From Streptomyces sp. WMMC940 (GTDB lineage: Bacteria > Actinomycetota > Actinomycetes > Streptomycetales > Streptomycetaceae), in NCBI RefSeq assembly GCF_027460265.1, contig NZ_JAPZBC010000001.1, positions 868,001 through 932,000 on the forward strand: 64,000 nt of DNA, read 5' to 3'. The position numbers and the translations under genes are program-made. Shown here piece after piece: positions 53,193 through 61,707 of this stretch. The notes under the pieces are model-generated. The model was not told the origin of the DNA. It did not search any database and saw nothing but the letters and a program-made list of their open reading frames with translations. Numbering within the stretch: the stretch's first letter is position 1; every line of letters starts with the position of its first letter.

Positions 53193-53430
53193 CGCTGGCG
53201 GGAATCTGTTGACGCCTGGCTGATCGTCTCGATCGTGCTCACCGCAGGGGCCGCCGCCGTACTGGCCGCGCCGGTGCTCCCCCGGCAGACCGCGGTGCCG
53301 GAAGGGCCCGCGGTGATCGCGGACACCAAGCGGCTCGCGATGCACACGGGTGTCTTCAGCCTGCTGGGGGCGGTCGTCACCGCGCTGATGATCGTGCGAC
53401 CGGGCTCGACGACGGCGTCTGACGGACTGT
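53193..53430 (+). other. Hydrophobic frame after the BCCT gene, possible small membrane protein
   Basis: The frame encodes AWLIVSIVLTAGAAAVLAAP and TGVFSLLGAVVTALMIVRPG, two likely membrane helices linked by RQTAVPEGPAVIADTKRLA, with strong G/C third positions. The only start codon before the helices is a GTG at 53235 without a ribosome site, and the frame runs on into the YchJ antisense. It may be a decayed or oddly started gene. Confidence 0.3.
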
Positions 53431-53452
53431 CGGCCGGCCGGGGCCGCGTCGG

Positions 53453-53878
53453 TCACTCCATGAAGGTGCCGTTCACGTACACCCAGGCGCCGTCGTGCCG
53501 TTCGAAGTGGCTGCGCTCGTGGAGCTGTCCGGGCTCCCCGCCGTGGGTGTAGCGGGCGACGAAGGTGACCGTGCCGGTGGTGTGGAACATGCTGCCCTCG
53601 GTGGTCTCCCGGATCTCCAGACCGGTCCAGCGCGTCGCGGGATCGAACTCCACACCGCTCGGCCGGTGGTCGGGATGCCAGGTGCGCAGCAGATGGCCCT
53701 CGTCGCGGACGACGAAGGCGGAGTAGCGGGAGCGCATCAGCAGTTCCGCCGTCGGGGCGGTGGACCGCCCGGTGTGGAACCTGCCGCAGCAGGCTCCGTA
53801 CGCGGCGGGCAGTCCGCAGGGACAGGGCGAACCGTCGGTGACGGTGGGCTGCGGGGGGCGGGAGGTGCGTCGGGCCAT
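53453..53878 (-). CDS. YchJ-family protein with SEC-C zinc motif
   Basis: The 141-residue protein starts with a SEC-C-like zinc motif (CPCGLPAAYGACCGRFH), then RSRYSAFVVRDEGHLLRTWHPDHRP and a small NTF2-like domain (VTFVARYTHGGEPGQLHERSHFERHDGAWVYVNG). It corresponds to the UPF0225/YchJ family, of unknown function. ATG 53878 lacks a clear ribosome site, which leaves the start slightly uncertain. Confidence 0.88.
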   Translation of the reverse strand: MARRTSRPPQPTVTDGSPCPCGLPAAYGACCGRFHTGRSTAPTAELLMRSRYSAFVVRDEGHLLRTWHPDHRPSGVEFDPATRWTGLEIRETTEGSMFHTTGTVTFVARYTHGGEPGQLHERSHFERHDGAWVYVNGTFME

Positions 53879-53965
53879 GGGGCCATTGTGTCGCGCGGGG
53901 CGGCGCGCCGGGTGTCTCACCGGGCGAACGGGGCCCGCGCGGCGCCTCCGCCAGGACGGCAGTGA

Positions 53966-53993
53966 CCCCGGCCGGACCGCGGTCCGGCCGGGG
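53966..53993. terminator. Perfect 28-base palindrome downstream of the permease gene
   Basis: CCCCGGCCGGACCG is followed at once by its reverse complement. As RNA it forms a very stable hairpin 24 bases after the permease stop codon. Confidence 0.75.
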
Positions 53994-54016
53994 CACCCCT
54001 CGGGAGGTCCGGGAAG

Positions 54017-55522
54017 TCAGACGGTCGGCGCGGGAGCGGCGTCGTCCTCCGCGCCCTCCGCGCCCTCCGCGCCCTCCGTGTTCTCCGCGTTCTCCGCGTC
54101 CTCCGCGTCCTCCGTGTTCTCCGCGTCCCCTGTCGTCTCGATGGGGGTGACCACCACGGGCGTCTTGTCCTCGGCGAGCCCGTTGAAGATCAGGTTCAGT
54201 ACGATCGCGGACGTCGCGCCGAGCGTGACGCCGCTGTTGAGCAGAGAGGCGAGGTCGGCGTCCATGTGCTCCTTGAAGAGCACCGGGACGGTGGCCGGCA
54301 GCAGCGCGAAGGCCAGGGACACACCCACGACGAGCGCGTTCTTCTCCTCCTTCAGGTCGGCCTTGGCCAGCGTCTGGATACCGGCCAGGGCCACCATCGC
54401 GAACATCACGGTGGCCGCGCCGCCGAGTACCGCGTGCGGCACCGAGGCGACGACTGCGGCGGCCTTCGGGAGCAGGCCCAGAACCATCATGAACACACCG
54501 GCGGCCACCACGACGAAGCGACTCTTGACCTTGGTCATTCGAACAAGTCCGACGTTCTCAGCGAATGCCACGTAAGGGAAGGAGTTGAGGACGCCTCCCA
54601 GGGCCGTGGCCGCTCCGTCCGCGCGCAGGGCACGAGCCACGGTTTCACTGTCGACCTCCTTGTCGACGATGTCACCGACCGCGTACGTGTCGCCCGTCGT
54701 CTCGACCATGGTGATCAGCATGACGATGAGCATGAGAAGGATCGGGAGCCACTGGAACTGAGGCATACCGAAGTGGAACGGCGTCGTGACCCCGACCCAG
54801 TTCGCCTTGCCCACCTCCGAGAAGTGCGCGTCCCCGAGCAGGAAGGCCACGGCGGTGCCGCCGACCAGGCCGAGCAGGATGGCGATGCTGGAGAGGAACT
54901 GCCTGCCGACCTTCATCAGGACGAGGATGAAGAGCATCGTGCCGCCGGCATAGGCGAAGTTCCTGGGGTCACCGAAGTCCGGACTGCCGAGTCCGCCCGC
55001 CGCGTCGTTCAGGCCGACCGGGATCAGCACGATACCGAGAACCGTGATCACCGTGCCGGTCACCACCGGCGGGAACAGCCGCATGACCGACCGGAACGCC
55101 CTGGCGGGCAGCCAGGCGAACGCGAAGGTCGCCAGACCGGCCGTGATCACGGCACCGTAGATCACCAGCAGGGCCGCCGTGCCGCCCCCCGCGCCCATGC
55201 CGATCGCGATCATCGGCGACACCGCGGTGAAGGTCACGCCCTGGATGAGCGGCAGCCGCGCACCGATCCGGCCGATTCCCCACGCCTGGATGATGGACGC
55301 GATACCGCAGGTGAACAGGTCTGCGTTGATCAGGTAGACCAGTTGCTCGGCACTGAGCCCCAGCGCACCGCCGACGATGATCGGAACGATCACCGCGCCG
55401 GCATAGAAGGCCAGTACGTGCTGGAATCCGTAGAGCGCCAGCTTGGAGACGGGGAGCACCTCGTCGACCGGATGGGGGCTCTGCTCCTTGCGACCGGGGA
55501 GCTGAACGGCGAAACGTGCCAT
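54017..55522 (-). CDS. NCS2-family purine (xanthine/urate) or uracil permease
   Basis: NCS2 carriers import nucleobases with protons or sodium. The 501-residue protein has about fourteen hydrophobic segments, the QH motif in helix 1 (YGFQHVLAFYAG), a substrate-site Glu in MVETTGDTYAVG, and the signature AENVGLVRMTKVKSR. The VETTGD and AENVGL forms point to xanthine/urate rather than uracil carriers. ATG 55522 is preceded by AAGGCAG. The last 45 residues form an acidic low-complexity tail of ENTEDAE and GAE repeats, absent from most relatives. Regulation is not visible. Confidence 0.9.
   Translation of the reverse strand: MARFAVQLPGRKEQSPHPVDEVLPVSKLALYGFQHVLAFYAGAVIVPIIVGGALGLSAEQLVYLINADLFTCGIASIIQAWGIGRIGARLPLIQGVTFTAVSPMIAIGMGAGGGTAALLVIYGAVITAGLATFAFAWLPARAFRSVMRLFPPVVTGTVITVLGIVLIPVGLNDAAGGLGSPDFGDPRNFAYAGGTMLFILVLMKVGRQFLSSIAILLGLVGGTAVAFLLGDAHFSEVGKANWVGVTTPFHFGMPQFQWLPILLMLIVMLITMVETTGDTYAVGDIVDKEVDSETVARALRADGAATALGGVLNSFPYVAFAENVGLVRMTKVKSRFVVVAAGVFMMVLGLLPKAAAVVASVPHAVLGGAATVMFAMVALAGIQTLAKADLKEEKNALVVGVSLAFALLPATVPVLFKEHMDADLASLLNSGVTLGATSAIVLNLIFNGLAEDKTPVVVTPIETTGDAENTEDAEDAENAENTEGAEGAEGAEDDAAPAPTV
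54044..54130. repeat. 9-bp-based coding repeats in the permease tail
   Basis: Reiterated units related to GCGCCCTCC, GTGTTCTCC and GCGTCCTCC encode the acidic GAE and ENTED tail of the permease. Confidence 0.8.
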
Positions 55523-55874
55523 CTCTGCCTTGCCCTTCAAGAGGTGTGATGGGGAAGAGTTCTGGTTGTCCCTGGTCCGGCGTGCGGTCGGCGGAGTCAG
55601 GGTTGTCAGTGCGGTCACGCCGTCGAGGCCTTACTGGTGACGGCAGCAGCGTCTCGTCGTGTGTCCGAATAGAACCCCTGTATGGCACCGCACGAGAATT
55701 GGCGACATGCACAAAGTGTTGACGGCGACGCCGCGTGGTTTTGTAGGTTCGCCCAATGACGGCGGACGGCGCGAGCGCGTGCGCAGGCCCCGGCCCAGGT
55801 CCACCGGGGCCTGTCGCCAGGGCGGGGCGCCGGCACGCGACGGCCTCCGGCCGAGTGCTGCGGGACTCGCCCGG
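55523..55874. other. Upstream region of the permease gene
   Basis: No gene is supported. A short plus-strand frame (ATG 55707, starting MHKVLTATPRGFVGSPNDGG) has no ribosome site. The region should contain the permease promoter, but I see no convincing boxes or riboswitch. Confidence 0.4.
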
Positions 55875-56202
55875 TCACGCAATGGTGCCGGTGAAGCCGA
55901 ACTCCTCCAGTGCGGCTCGGGTTTCGCTGCTGTCGTGGCCGCCGTCCAGGCCGGGGTCGACGTCCTCCGGGAGCGGTCGGGCCTGGTCCTTCACCCCCTC
56001 GAACGGTGACGCGAGCAGGGGTGAGTCCTGGCGGTCGGCCCGGCGGAGACCAGACCGGCGGAACACCGCGGGCTCGGGAGGCCACCGAGCGTTTCAGGCC
56101 ATGCTTGCCGGGTCGACCGGCTGGAGCCCACGGCGAGGCCGAAGCCCGTCGGAAGGCCCCGGGCAGGACGGCACTCCCGGGGGCCGCGACAACATCCTGC
56201 AT
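55875..56202 (-). pseudogene. Remnant of an IS5-type transposase gene
   Basis: On the minus strand GRPGKHGLKRSVASRARGVP (about 56060-56117) matches the GKQGLKRSV block of Streptomyces IS5-family transposases. The next part is in another frame: ADRQDSPLLASPFEGVKDQ, then DPGLDGGHDSSETRAALEEFGFTGTIA and a stop at 55875. Intact proteins read NRHDSPLLxPTL ... HLDRGYDSxxTRxLLxxLGFTxxIARKG and continue with the catalytic Glu region. A frameshift, a stop and missing ends make it dead. No terminal inverted repeats are seen. Confidence 0.72.
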
Positions 56203-56449
56203 TTACCGACAGTCACCAACAGGTCCGGCGCCGGCCCAGGCCCGGGGGGCCCGCCGGGGGGTTCTCGCGCGAATGCCGCCGAGGTGACAGCGTTGTGGGC
56301 AGAAGAGGGCAGAAGAGGTCAGGAGTGCCCAGGACACGGCGGAAGAGGCCGGCGAGGTACGGCGGTGGCCGCCCTTCCGGCAGTGCGGCGCCTCGGCGAC
56401 GCGGGAGCCGCAGGGGCGCGCGGACGTACGGCGGCAGGAAGGTCGCGGG
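56203..56449. other. Upstream region of the glycosidase operon
   Basis: I see no gene here. It lies between the transposase remnant and the GH4 gene and should contain the operon promoter. No LacI-type palindrome is evident. Confidence 0.4.
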
Positions 56450-57778
56450 ATGAGACTGACGGTTCTGGGCGGCGGAGGCTTCCGCGTGCCGCTGGTGTAC
56501 GGCGCGCTCCTCGGCGACCGCGAGGAGGGCCGGGTCACCCGGGTCACCCTCCACGACGTGGACGGGTCCCGGCTCCGCGCCGTCGCCACCGTGCTCGCCG
56601 AACAGGCCGCCGCGGTGCCGGACGCACCCGCCGTCGAGGTCACCACCGATCTCGACGAGGCGCTGCGCGGCGCCGACTTCGTGTTCTCCGCGATCCGCGT
56701 CGGCGGACTGGAGGGGCGCGCGGCGGACGAACGCGTGGCGCTCGCCGAGGGCGTGCTGGGCCAGGAGACGGTCGGCGCCGGGGGCATCGCCTTCGGGCTG
56801 CGGACCGTGCCGGTCGCCACGGACATCGCCCGCAGGATCGCCTCGCTCGCGCCCGACGCCTGGGTCATCAACTTCACCAACCCCGCGGGGCTCGTCACCG
56901 AGGCCATGTCCCGGGTGCTCGGCGACCGGGTCATCGGGATCTGCGACTCACCGGTCGGGCTCGGCCGGCGCGTGGCGCGGGCGCTGGGCGCCGACCCCGG
57001 CCGGGTGGGGATGGACTACGTCGGCCTCAACCACCTGGGGTGGCTGCGCGGACTGCGGGTGGCCGGCAAGGACGAACTTCCGCGTCTGCTGGACGACTCC
57101 GAGGCGCTCGGCTCCCTGGAGGAGGGCAGGCTGTTCGGCGCGGACTGGCTGCGCTCGCTGGGCGCGATCCCCAACGAGTACCTGCACTACTACTACTTCA
57201 ACCGCGAGACCGTGCGCGCGTACCGGCGGGCGGAACGCACCCGGGGGGCCTTCCTCCGCGACCAGCAGGCAGGCTTCTACGCCGAACCGTCCCTGAGGCG
57301 CTGGGAGTCCACCCTCGCCGAGCGCGAGGCGACGTACATGGCCGACAACCGCGAGGCGTCCGGCGCGGGCGGACGGGCCGACGAGGACCTGGAGTCGGGC
57401 GGGTACGAGCAGGTCGCGCTGGCCCTGATGCGCGCGGTCGCCCGTGACGAGCGCGCCACGCTGATCCTCAACGTCCGCAATCGCACGACCCTTTCCGTGC
57501 TCGACGCGGACGCCGTGGTCGAGGTGCCCTGCCTCGTGGACGCCGGCGGCGCCCACCCGTACGCCGTCGACCCGCTGCCGGGCCACGCCACCGGTCTGGT
57601 CACCGCGGTGAAGGCCGTCGAACGGGAGGTCATGACGGCCGCGGAGAGCGGGTCCCGCTCCGCCGCCGTGCGGGCCTTCGCCCTGCATCCCCTGGTCGAC
57701 TCCGTCACCGTCGCCCGCCGCCTGCTGGACCGGTACACCGCCGTACACCCCGGTCTCGCCCACCTCAACCGGAAGTAG
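56450..57778 (+). CDS. Glycoside hydrolase family 4 (6-phospho-beta-glucosidase type)
   Basis: GH4 enzymes use NAD and a divalent metal and work by oxidation, elimination and reduction at C3 of the sugar, usually on phosphorylated disaccharides in the cytoplasm. The 442-residue protein has the NAD motif LTVLGGGGFRVP, NFTNPAGLVTEA, the metal-binding Cys in GICDSPVGL and His in GLNHLGW, and IPNEYLHYYYF with the catalytic Tyr. CDSP and NHLGW are typical of 6-phospho-beta-glucosidases. AGGAAGG precedes the ATG. The mannosidase gene follows after ten bases. No PTS gene is present, so a non-phosphorylated substrate is possible. Confidence 0.9.
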   Translation: MRLTVLGGGGFRVPLVYGALLGDREEGRVTRVTLHDVDGSRLRAVATVLAEQAAAVPDAPAVEVTTDLDEALRGADFVFSAIRVGGLEGRAADERVALAEGVLGQETVGAGGIAFGLRTVPVATDIARRIASLAPDAWVINFTNPAGLVTEAMSRVLGDRVIGICDSPVGLGRRVARALGADPGRVGMDYVGLNHLGWLRGLRVAGKDELPRLLDDSEALGSLEEGRLFGADWLRSLGAIPNEYLHYYYFNRETVRAYRRAERTRGAFLRDQQAGFYAEPSLRRWESTLAEREATYMADNREASGAGGRADEDLESGGYEQVALALMRAVARDERATLILNVRNRTTLSVLDADAVVEVPCLVDAGGAHPYAVDPLPGHATGLVTAVKAVEREVMTAAESGSRSAAVRAFALHPLVDSVTVARRLLDRYTAVHPGLAHLNRK

Positions 57779-57788
57779 GTGCTGAGAG

Positions 57789-60700
57789 ATGCACGACGAA
57801 CGGCACAGGATCGAGCAGCGCGTCGCGCGCGTACTGGAGCAGCGCATCCGGCCGGTGATCCACGCGGACTCCGTGCCGCTGACCGTGGCGGCCTGGCAGG
57901 TGCCGGACGAGCCCGTGCCGTTCGAGGAGGCGCGGAAGGCCCCCTACGAACCGTTCGCCCCGGGCACCGCGTGGGGTCCGCCGTGGGGAACCACCTGGTT
58001 CCGGGTGGCCGGCGACGTGCCCGCCCAATGGGCGGGCCGGCGCGTGGAGGCCTGGTTCGACCTCGGGTTCACCAGTGGCTGGCCGGGCAACCAGGCCGAG
58101 GCGCTCGTCCACCTCCCGGACGGCACACCCGTGAAGGCCGTCAACCCGCAGAACCAGTACGTGCCGATCTCCTCACCCGCGACGGGCGGCGAACGGGTCG
58201 CCTTCCTGATCGAGGCCGCCTCCAACCCGGACATCCTCAAGGACCGCTTCCGCTCCCCCACCCCCATGGGCGACAAGCGCACCGCGGGCAGCGCGCCGCT
58301 CTACACCTTCGCGCGGGCCGATCTCACCGTGCTCGACGAGGACGTCTGGCACCTGTCGCTCGACATGCAGGTGCTGCAGGAGCTGATGCTGGAACTCGGC
58401 GAGCACGAGCCGCGCCGCCACGAGATCATGTACACCCTGGAACGGGCGCTGGACGTGCTGGACCTCGACGACGTGCCGGGGACGGCGGCCGGTGCCCGCG
58501 ACGTCCTCGCCGAGGCCCTCGCCCGGCCCGCCCACGCCAGCGCGCACACCCTGTCGGCGGTGGGGCACGCCCACATCGACAGCGCCTGGCTGTGGCCGAT
58601 CCGGGAGACCAAGCGGAAGGCGGCCCGGACGTTCTCCAACGTCACCTCGCTGGCGAGGGAATACCCCGAGTTCGTCTTCGCCTGCTCGCAGGCGCAGCAG
58701 TACGCGTGGGTGCGGGACGGCCACCCGCAGGTGTGGGCCGGGATCAAGGAGGCGGTGGCGAAAGGGCAGTGGACGCCCGTCGGCGGCATGTGGGTGGAGG
58801 CGGACGGCAACCTGCCCGGCGGCGAGGCGCTGGCCCGGCAGCTCGTGCACGGCAAGCGCTTCTTCCTCGACGAGCTGGGCGTCGAGACGCACGGGGTGTG
58901 GCTGCCGGACTCGTTCGGCTACACGGCGGCCTATCCGCAGCTCGCCAAGCTCGCGGGAATGAGCTGGTTCCTGACGCAGAAGCTGTCCTGGAACCAGACC
59001 AACAAGCTGCCCCACCACACCTTCTGGTGGGAGGGCATCGACGGCTCGCGGATCTTCACCCACTTCCCGCCCGTCGACACCTACAACGTGGTCTTCTCCG
59101 GGCGGGAGATGGCCCATGCGGTGCGCAACTACCAGGACAAGGGGCGCGGTACGCGGTCGCTGGCGCCGTTCGGCCACGGGGACGGCGGCGGCGGACCCAA
59201 CCGGGAGATGCTGGAGCGGGCCCGCCGGCTGGCGGACCTGGAGGGTTCGGCGAAGGTCGTCGTCGAGCACCCGGACGCCTTCTTCGAGGCGGCGCGGGCG
59301 GAGTACGCGGGCCACGCCGACGCCCCGGTGTGGTCGGGCGAGCTGTACCTGGAGCTGCACCGTGCCACCTTCACCTCCCAGGCCCGCACCAAGCAGGGCA
59401 ACCGCCGCAGTGAACACGCACTGCGCGAAGCCGAGTTGTGGGCGACGGCGGCTGCCCTGCACGTGCCCGGGTACGCCTACCCCCACGCCGCGCTGGACCG
59501 GTTGTGGAAAACGGTGCTGCTGCACCAGTTCCACGACATCCTGCCCGGCTCGTCGATCGCCTGGGTCCACCGGGAGGCCGAGGCGGAGTACGCCCGGGTC
59601 GCGAAGGAACTGGAGGCGCTGACCGCGCAGGCCCTGGAGGCCGTGAGCGGAGCCGGCCGGGTCGAGCCGTGGGCGTACAACGCGGGGCCCCGGGACCGGG
59701 CCGAGGTCGTACGGGTGCCGTCCGTCCTGGCCGACGTCCTCGACCCGGGACTGCCGAGGCTGTCCGACGGCTCCGCCCCCGTGACCGTGGAGGTCCCGGC
59801 CTCCGGCTCGGCCCGGATCGTCCCGCGGGCCCCGGCGCAACCGCCGGTCAAGGTGACGAACCGGGCCTTGGACAACGGGCTCGTACGGGTCGAACTCGCC
59901 GACGACGGCACCTTCACCTCCGTACGCGACCTCGTCGCCGGCCGGGAGGTGCTGCCGCCCGGCGGCAAGGGCAACCTGCTGCGGCTGCACAGCGACCTCC
60001 CGAACCACTGGGACGCCTGGGACATCGACAAGCACTACCTGGCCCGCTACACCGACCTGCTGGAGGGGGCCACGATCAGGATCGCCGACGACAGCCCGCT
60101 GCTCGGCGCGCTGCGCGTGGAGCGGGTCTTCGGCCGGGGCTCGCGGATCGTGCAGACCGTCACCCTGCGGGCCGGCAGCCGCCGTGTCGACATCGACACC
60201 GAGATCGACTGGCACGAGGCGGAGAAGATCCTCAAGGCCTCTTTCCCGGTCGACGTGCACGCGGAACGCTCCACCGCGGAGATCCAGTTCGGCCATGTCC
60301 ACCGCCCCACCCACACCAACACCAGCTGGGAGGCGGCCCGTTTCGAGGTCTACGGCCACCGCTGGGTGCACATCGGCGAGAACGGCTACGGCGTCGCGGT
60401 CCTCAACGACTCGACGTACGGGCACGATGTGACGCGCACGACGCGGGAGGAGGACGGCGGCACGACCACGACCGTCCGGCTGAGTCTGGTCCGCGCGCCC
60501 CGCATCCCCGACCCCGAGGCGGACCAGGGCCCGCACCGCTTCACGTACGCCCTGCTGCCCGGCGCGACGATCGAGGAGGCGATCGCCGAGGGGTACGCGC
60601 TGAATCTGCCGCTCCGGATCGGCCCGGGCGGTGCCGCGGTGCCGCCGGTGGTGACGACGGACGGTCCCGCGGTCGTGGTGGAGGCCGTGAAGCTGGCCGA

Positions 60701-60920
60701 CGACGGCTCGGGGGACGTCGTCGTCCGGCTCTACGAGTCGCTCGGCGGTCGTGCGGCGACGGTACTGCGCACAGGGTTCCCGGTCACGGGCGCGGTCCTG
60801 ACGGACCTGCTGGAGCGACCGCTGGAGGGTCCGCCGCTCGCGGTCGAGGACGACGGAGTGGCGCTGGGGCTGCGGCCGTTCCAGATCGTCACGGTGCGGC
60901 TGAGGCGCGGAGGCGGATGA
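57789..60920 (+). CDS. Alpha-mannosidase, glycoside hydrolase family 38
   Basis: GH38 enzymes remove alpha-mannose by retention with a zinc ion. The 1043-residue cytoplasmic protein has GHAHIDSAWLWPIRET (zinc His and Asp), WVEADGNLPGGEALARQ, the nucleophile Asp in WLPDSFGYTAAYPQ, and the zinc His in HQFHDILPGSS. It has the full length of bacterial and vacuolar class II mannosidases and no signal peptide. It lies ten bases after the GH4 gene and is surely cotranscribed. The pair probably degrades imported mannose- and glucose-containing oligosaccharides. Confidence 0.93.
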   Translation: MHDERHRIEQRVARVLEQRIRPVIHADSVPLTVAAWQVPDEPVPFEEARKAPYEPFAPGTAWGPPWGTTWFRVAGDVPAQWAGRRVEAWFDLGFTSGWPGNQAEALVHLPDGTPVKAVNPQNQYVPISSPATGGERVAFLIEAASNPDILKDRFRSPTPMGDKRTAGSAPLYTFARADLTVLDEDVWHLSLDMQVLQELMLELGEHEPRRHEIMYTLERALDVLDLDDVPGTAAGARDVLAEALARPAHASAHTLSAVGHAHIDSAWLWPIRETKRKAARTFSNVTSLAREYPEFVFACSQAQQYAWVRDGHPQVWAGIKEAVAKGQWTPVGGMWVEADGNLPGGEALARQLVHGKRFFLDELGVETHGVWLPDSFGYTAAYPQLAKLAGMSWFLTQKLSWNQTNKLPHHTFWWEGIDGSRIFTHFPPVDTYNVVFSGREMAHAVRNYQDKGRGTRSLAPFGHGDGGGGPNREMLERARRLADLEGSAKVVVEHPDAFFEAARAEYAGHADAPVWSGELYLELHRATFTSQARTKQGNRRSEHALREAELWATAAALHVPGYAYPHAALDRLWKTVLLHQFHDILPGSSIAWVHREAEAEYARVAKELEALTAQALEAVSGAGRVEPWAYNAGPRDRAEVVRVPSVLADVLDPGLPRLSDGSAPVTVEVPASGSARIVPRAPAQPPVKVTNRALDNGLVRVELADDGTFTSVRDLVAGREVLPPGGKGNLLRLHSDLPNHWDAWDIDKHYLARYTDLLEGATIRIADDSPLLGALRVERVFGRGSRIVQTVTLRAGSRRVDIDTEIDWHEAEKILKASFPVDVHAERSTAEIQFGHVHRPTHTNTSWEAARFEVYGHRWVHIGENGYGVAVLNDSTYGHDVTRTTREEDGGTTTTVRLSLVRAPRIPDPEADQGPHRFTYALLPGATIEEAIAEGYALNLPLRIGPGGAAVPPVVTTDGPAVVVEAVKLADDGSGDVVVRLYESLGGRAATVLRTGFPVTGAVLTDLLERPLEGPPLAVEDDGVALGLRPFQIVTVRLRRGGG

Positions 60921-61095
60921 GACAGGGCCAGGGGCGGGCGAGGCGCCTCGGCCGCGGTTGCGGTCGAAGCACCGCGACGGCGGGCGAGGCGCTGCGGCGG
61001 CCGGTTCGGGCGGTGCGCCAGGAGTGGGCGGCGATGGGGGTGGCGGCCCGCGTGTCGAGGACGGGCGTGCGGTGAGGCCGGGATTGACTCGCCGT

Positions 61096-61605
61096 ATGAA
61101 CAGCGCGGCACTGCTGGAAGACGCCTTCGGACGGATCCGGGAGGCGGTGCACGACGCGGTCGGGGGGTGCGGCCCGGACCTCCTCCACGCCCGCGTCGGC
61201 CCCGGGGCGAACACCATCGCGTGGCTGGTGTGGCACCTCACCCGGGTCCAGGACGACCATGTGGCGGACGCGGCGGGACGGGAACAGGTATGGCTCTCCC
61301 AGGACTGGGAGAGCCGTTTCGGGCTGCCGTTCCCCCCGGACGCGACCGGCTACGGCCACACCCGGGCCCAGGTGGCGAAAGTGCGGGTGGAGTCGCCCGA
61401 CCTGCTGCTGGGCTACCACGACGCCGTCCACGCGGAGACGGTGGCGTTCGTCAGGGGTCTGACGAACGCCGCTCTCGGCCGGATCGTCGACGAGTCGTGG
61501 TCCCCGCCGGTGACGGTGGGCGTGCGGCTGGTGAGCGTCATCTCCGACGATCTCCAGCACGCGGGGCAGGCGGCGTTCGTCCGGGGGGCGCTGGAGCGGG
61601 GTTGA
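61096..61605 (+). CDS. DinB-superfamily protein (DUF664), mycothiol-dependent transferase-like
   Basis: The 169-residue protein is a four-helix DinB-type domain. The metal histidines appear in IAWLVWHLTRVQDDHVAD and SDDLQHAGQAAFVRG, the three-His site used by mycothiol transferases and maleylpyruvate isomerases. Actinobacteria use such enzymes to detoxify electrophiles with mycothiol. The ATG at 61096 has no strong ribosome site. It follows the mannosidase gene by 175 bases and is probably separate. Confidence 0.87.
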   Translation: MNSAALLEDAFGRIREAVHDAVGGCGPDLLHARVGPGANTIAWLVWHLTRVQDDHVADAAGREQVWLSQDWESRFGLPFPPDATGYGHTRAQVAKVRVESPDLLLGYHDAVHAETVAFVRGLTNAALGRIVDESWSPPVTVGVRLVSVISDDLQHAGQAAFVRGALERG

Positions 61606-61707
61606 GGAGGCGGTGCCCGGGGGCGTGGGACGGGGCCGGTGTGCCCCGGGGGCGGGCCGCCGCGACACGGGGGCCCGGCGCCGGCCCGCGGAGCACCAAG
61701 GGTGACG

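Noticed and set aside
55707..56009. A plus-strand gene starting MHKVLTATPRGF
   Set aside because: There is no ribosome site, and it reads into low-complexity antisense of the transposase remnant.
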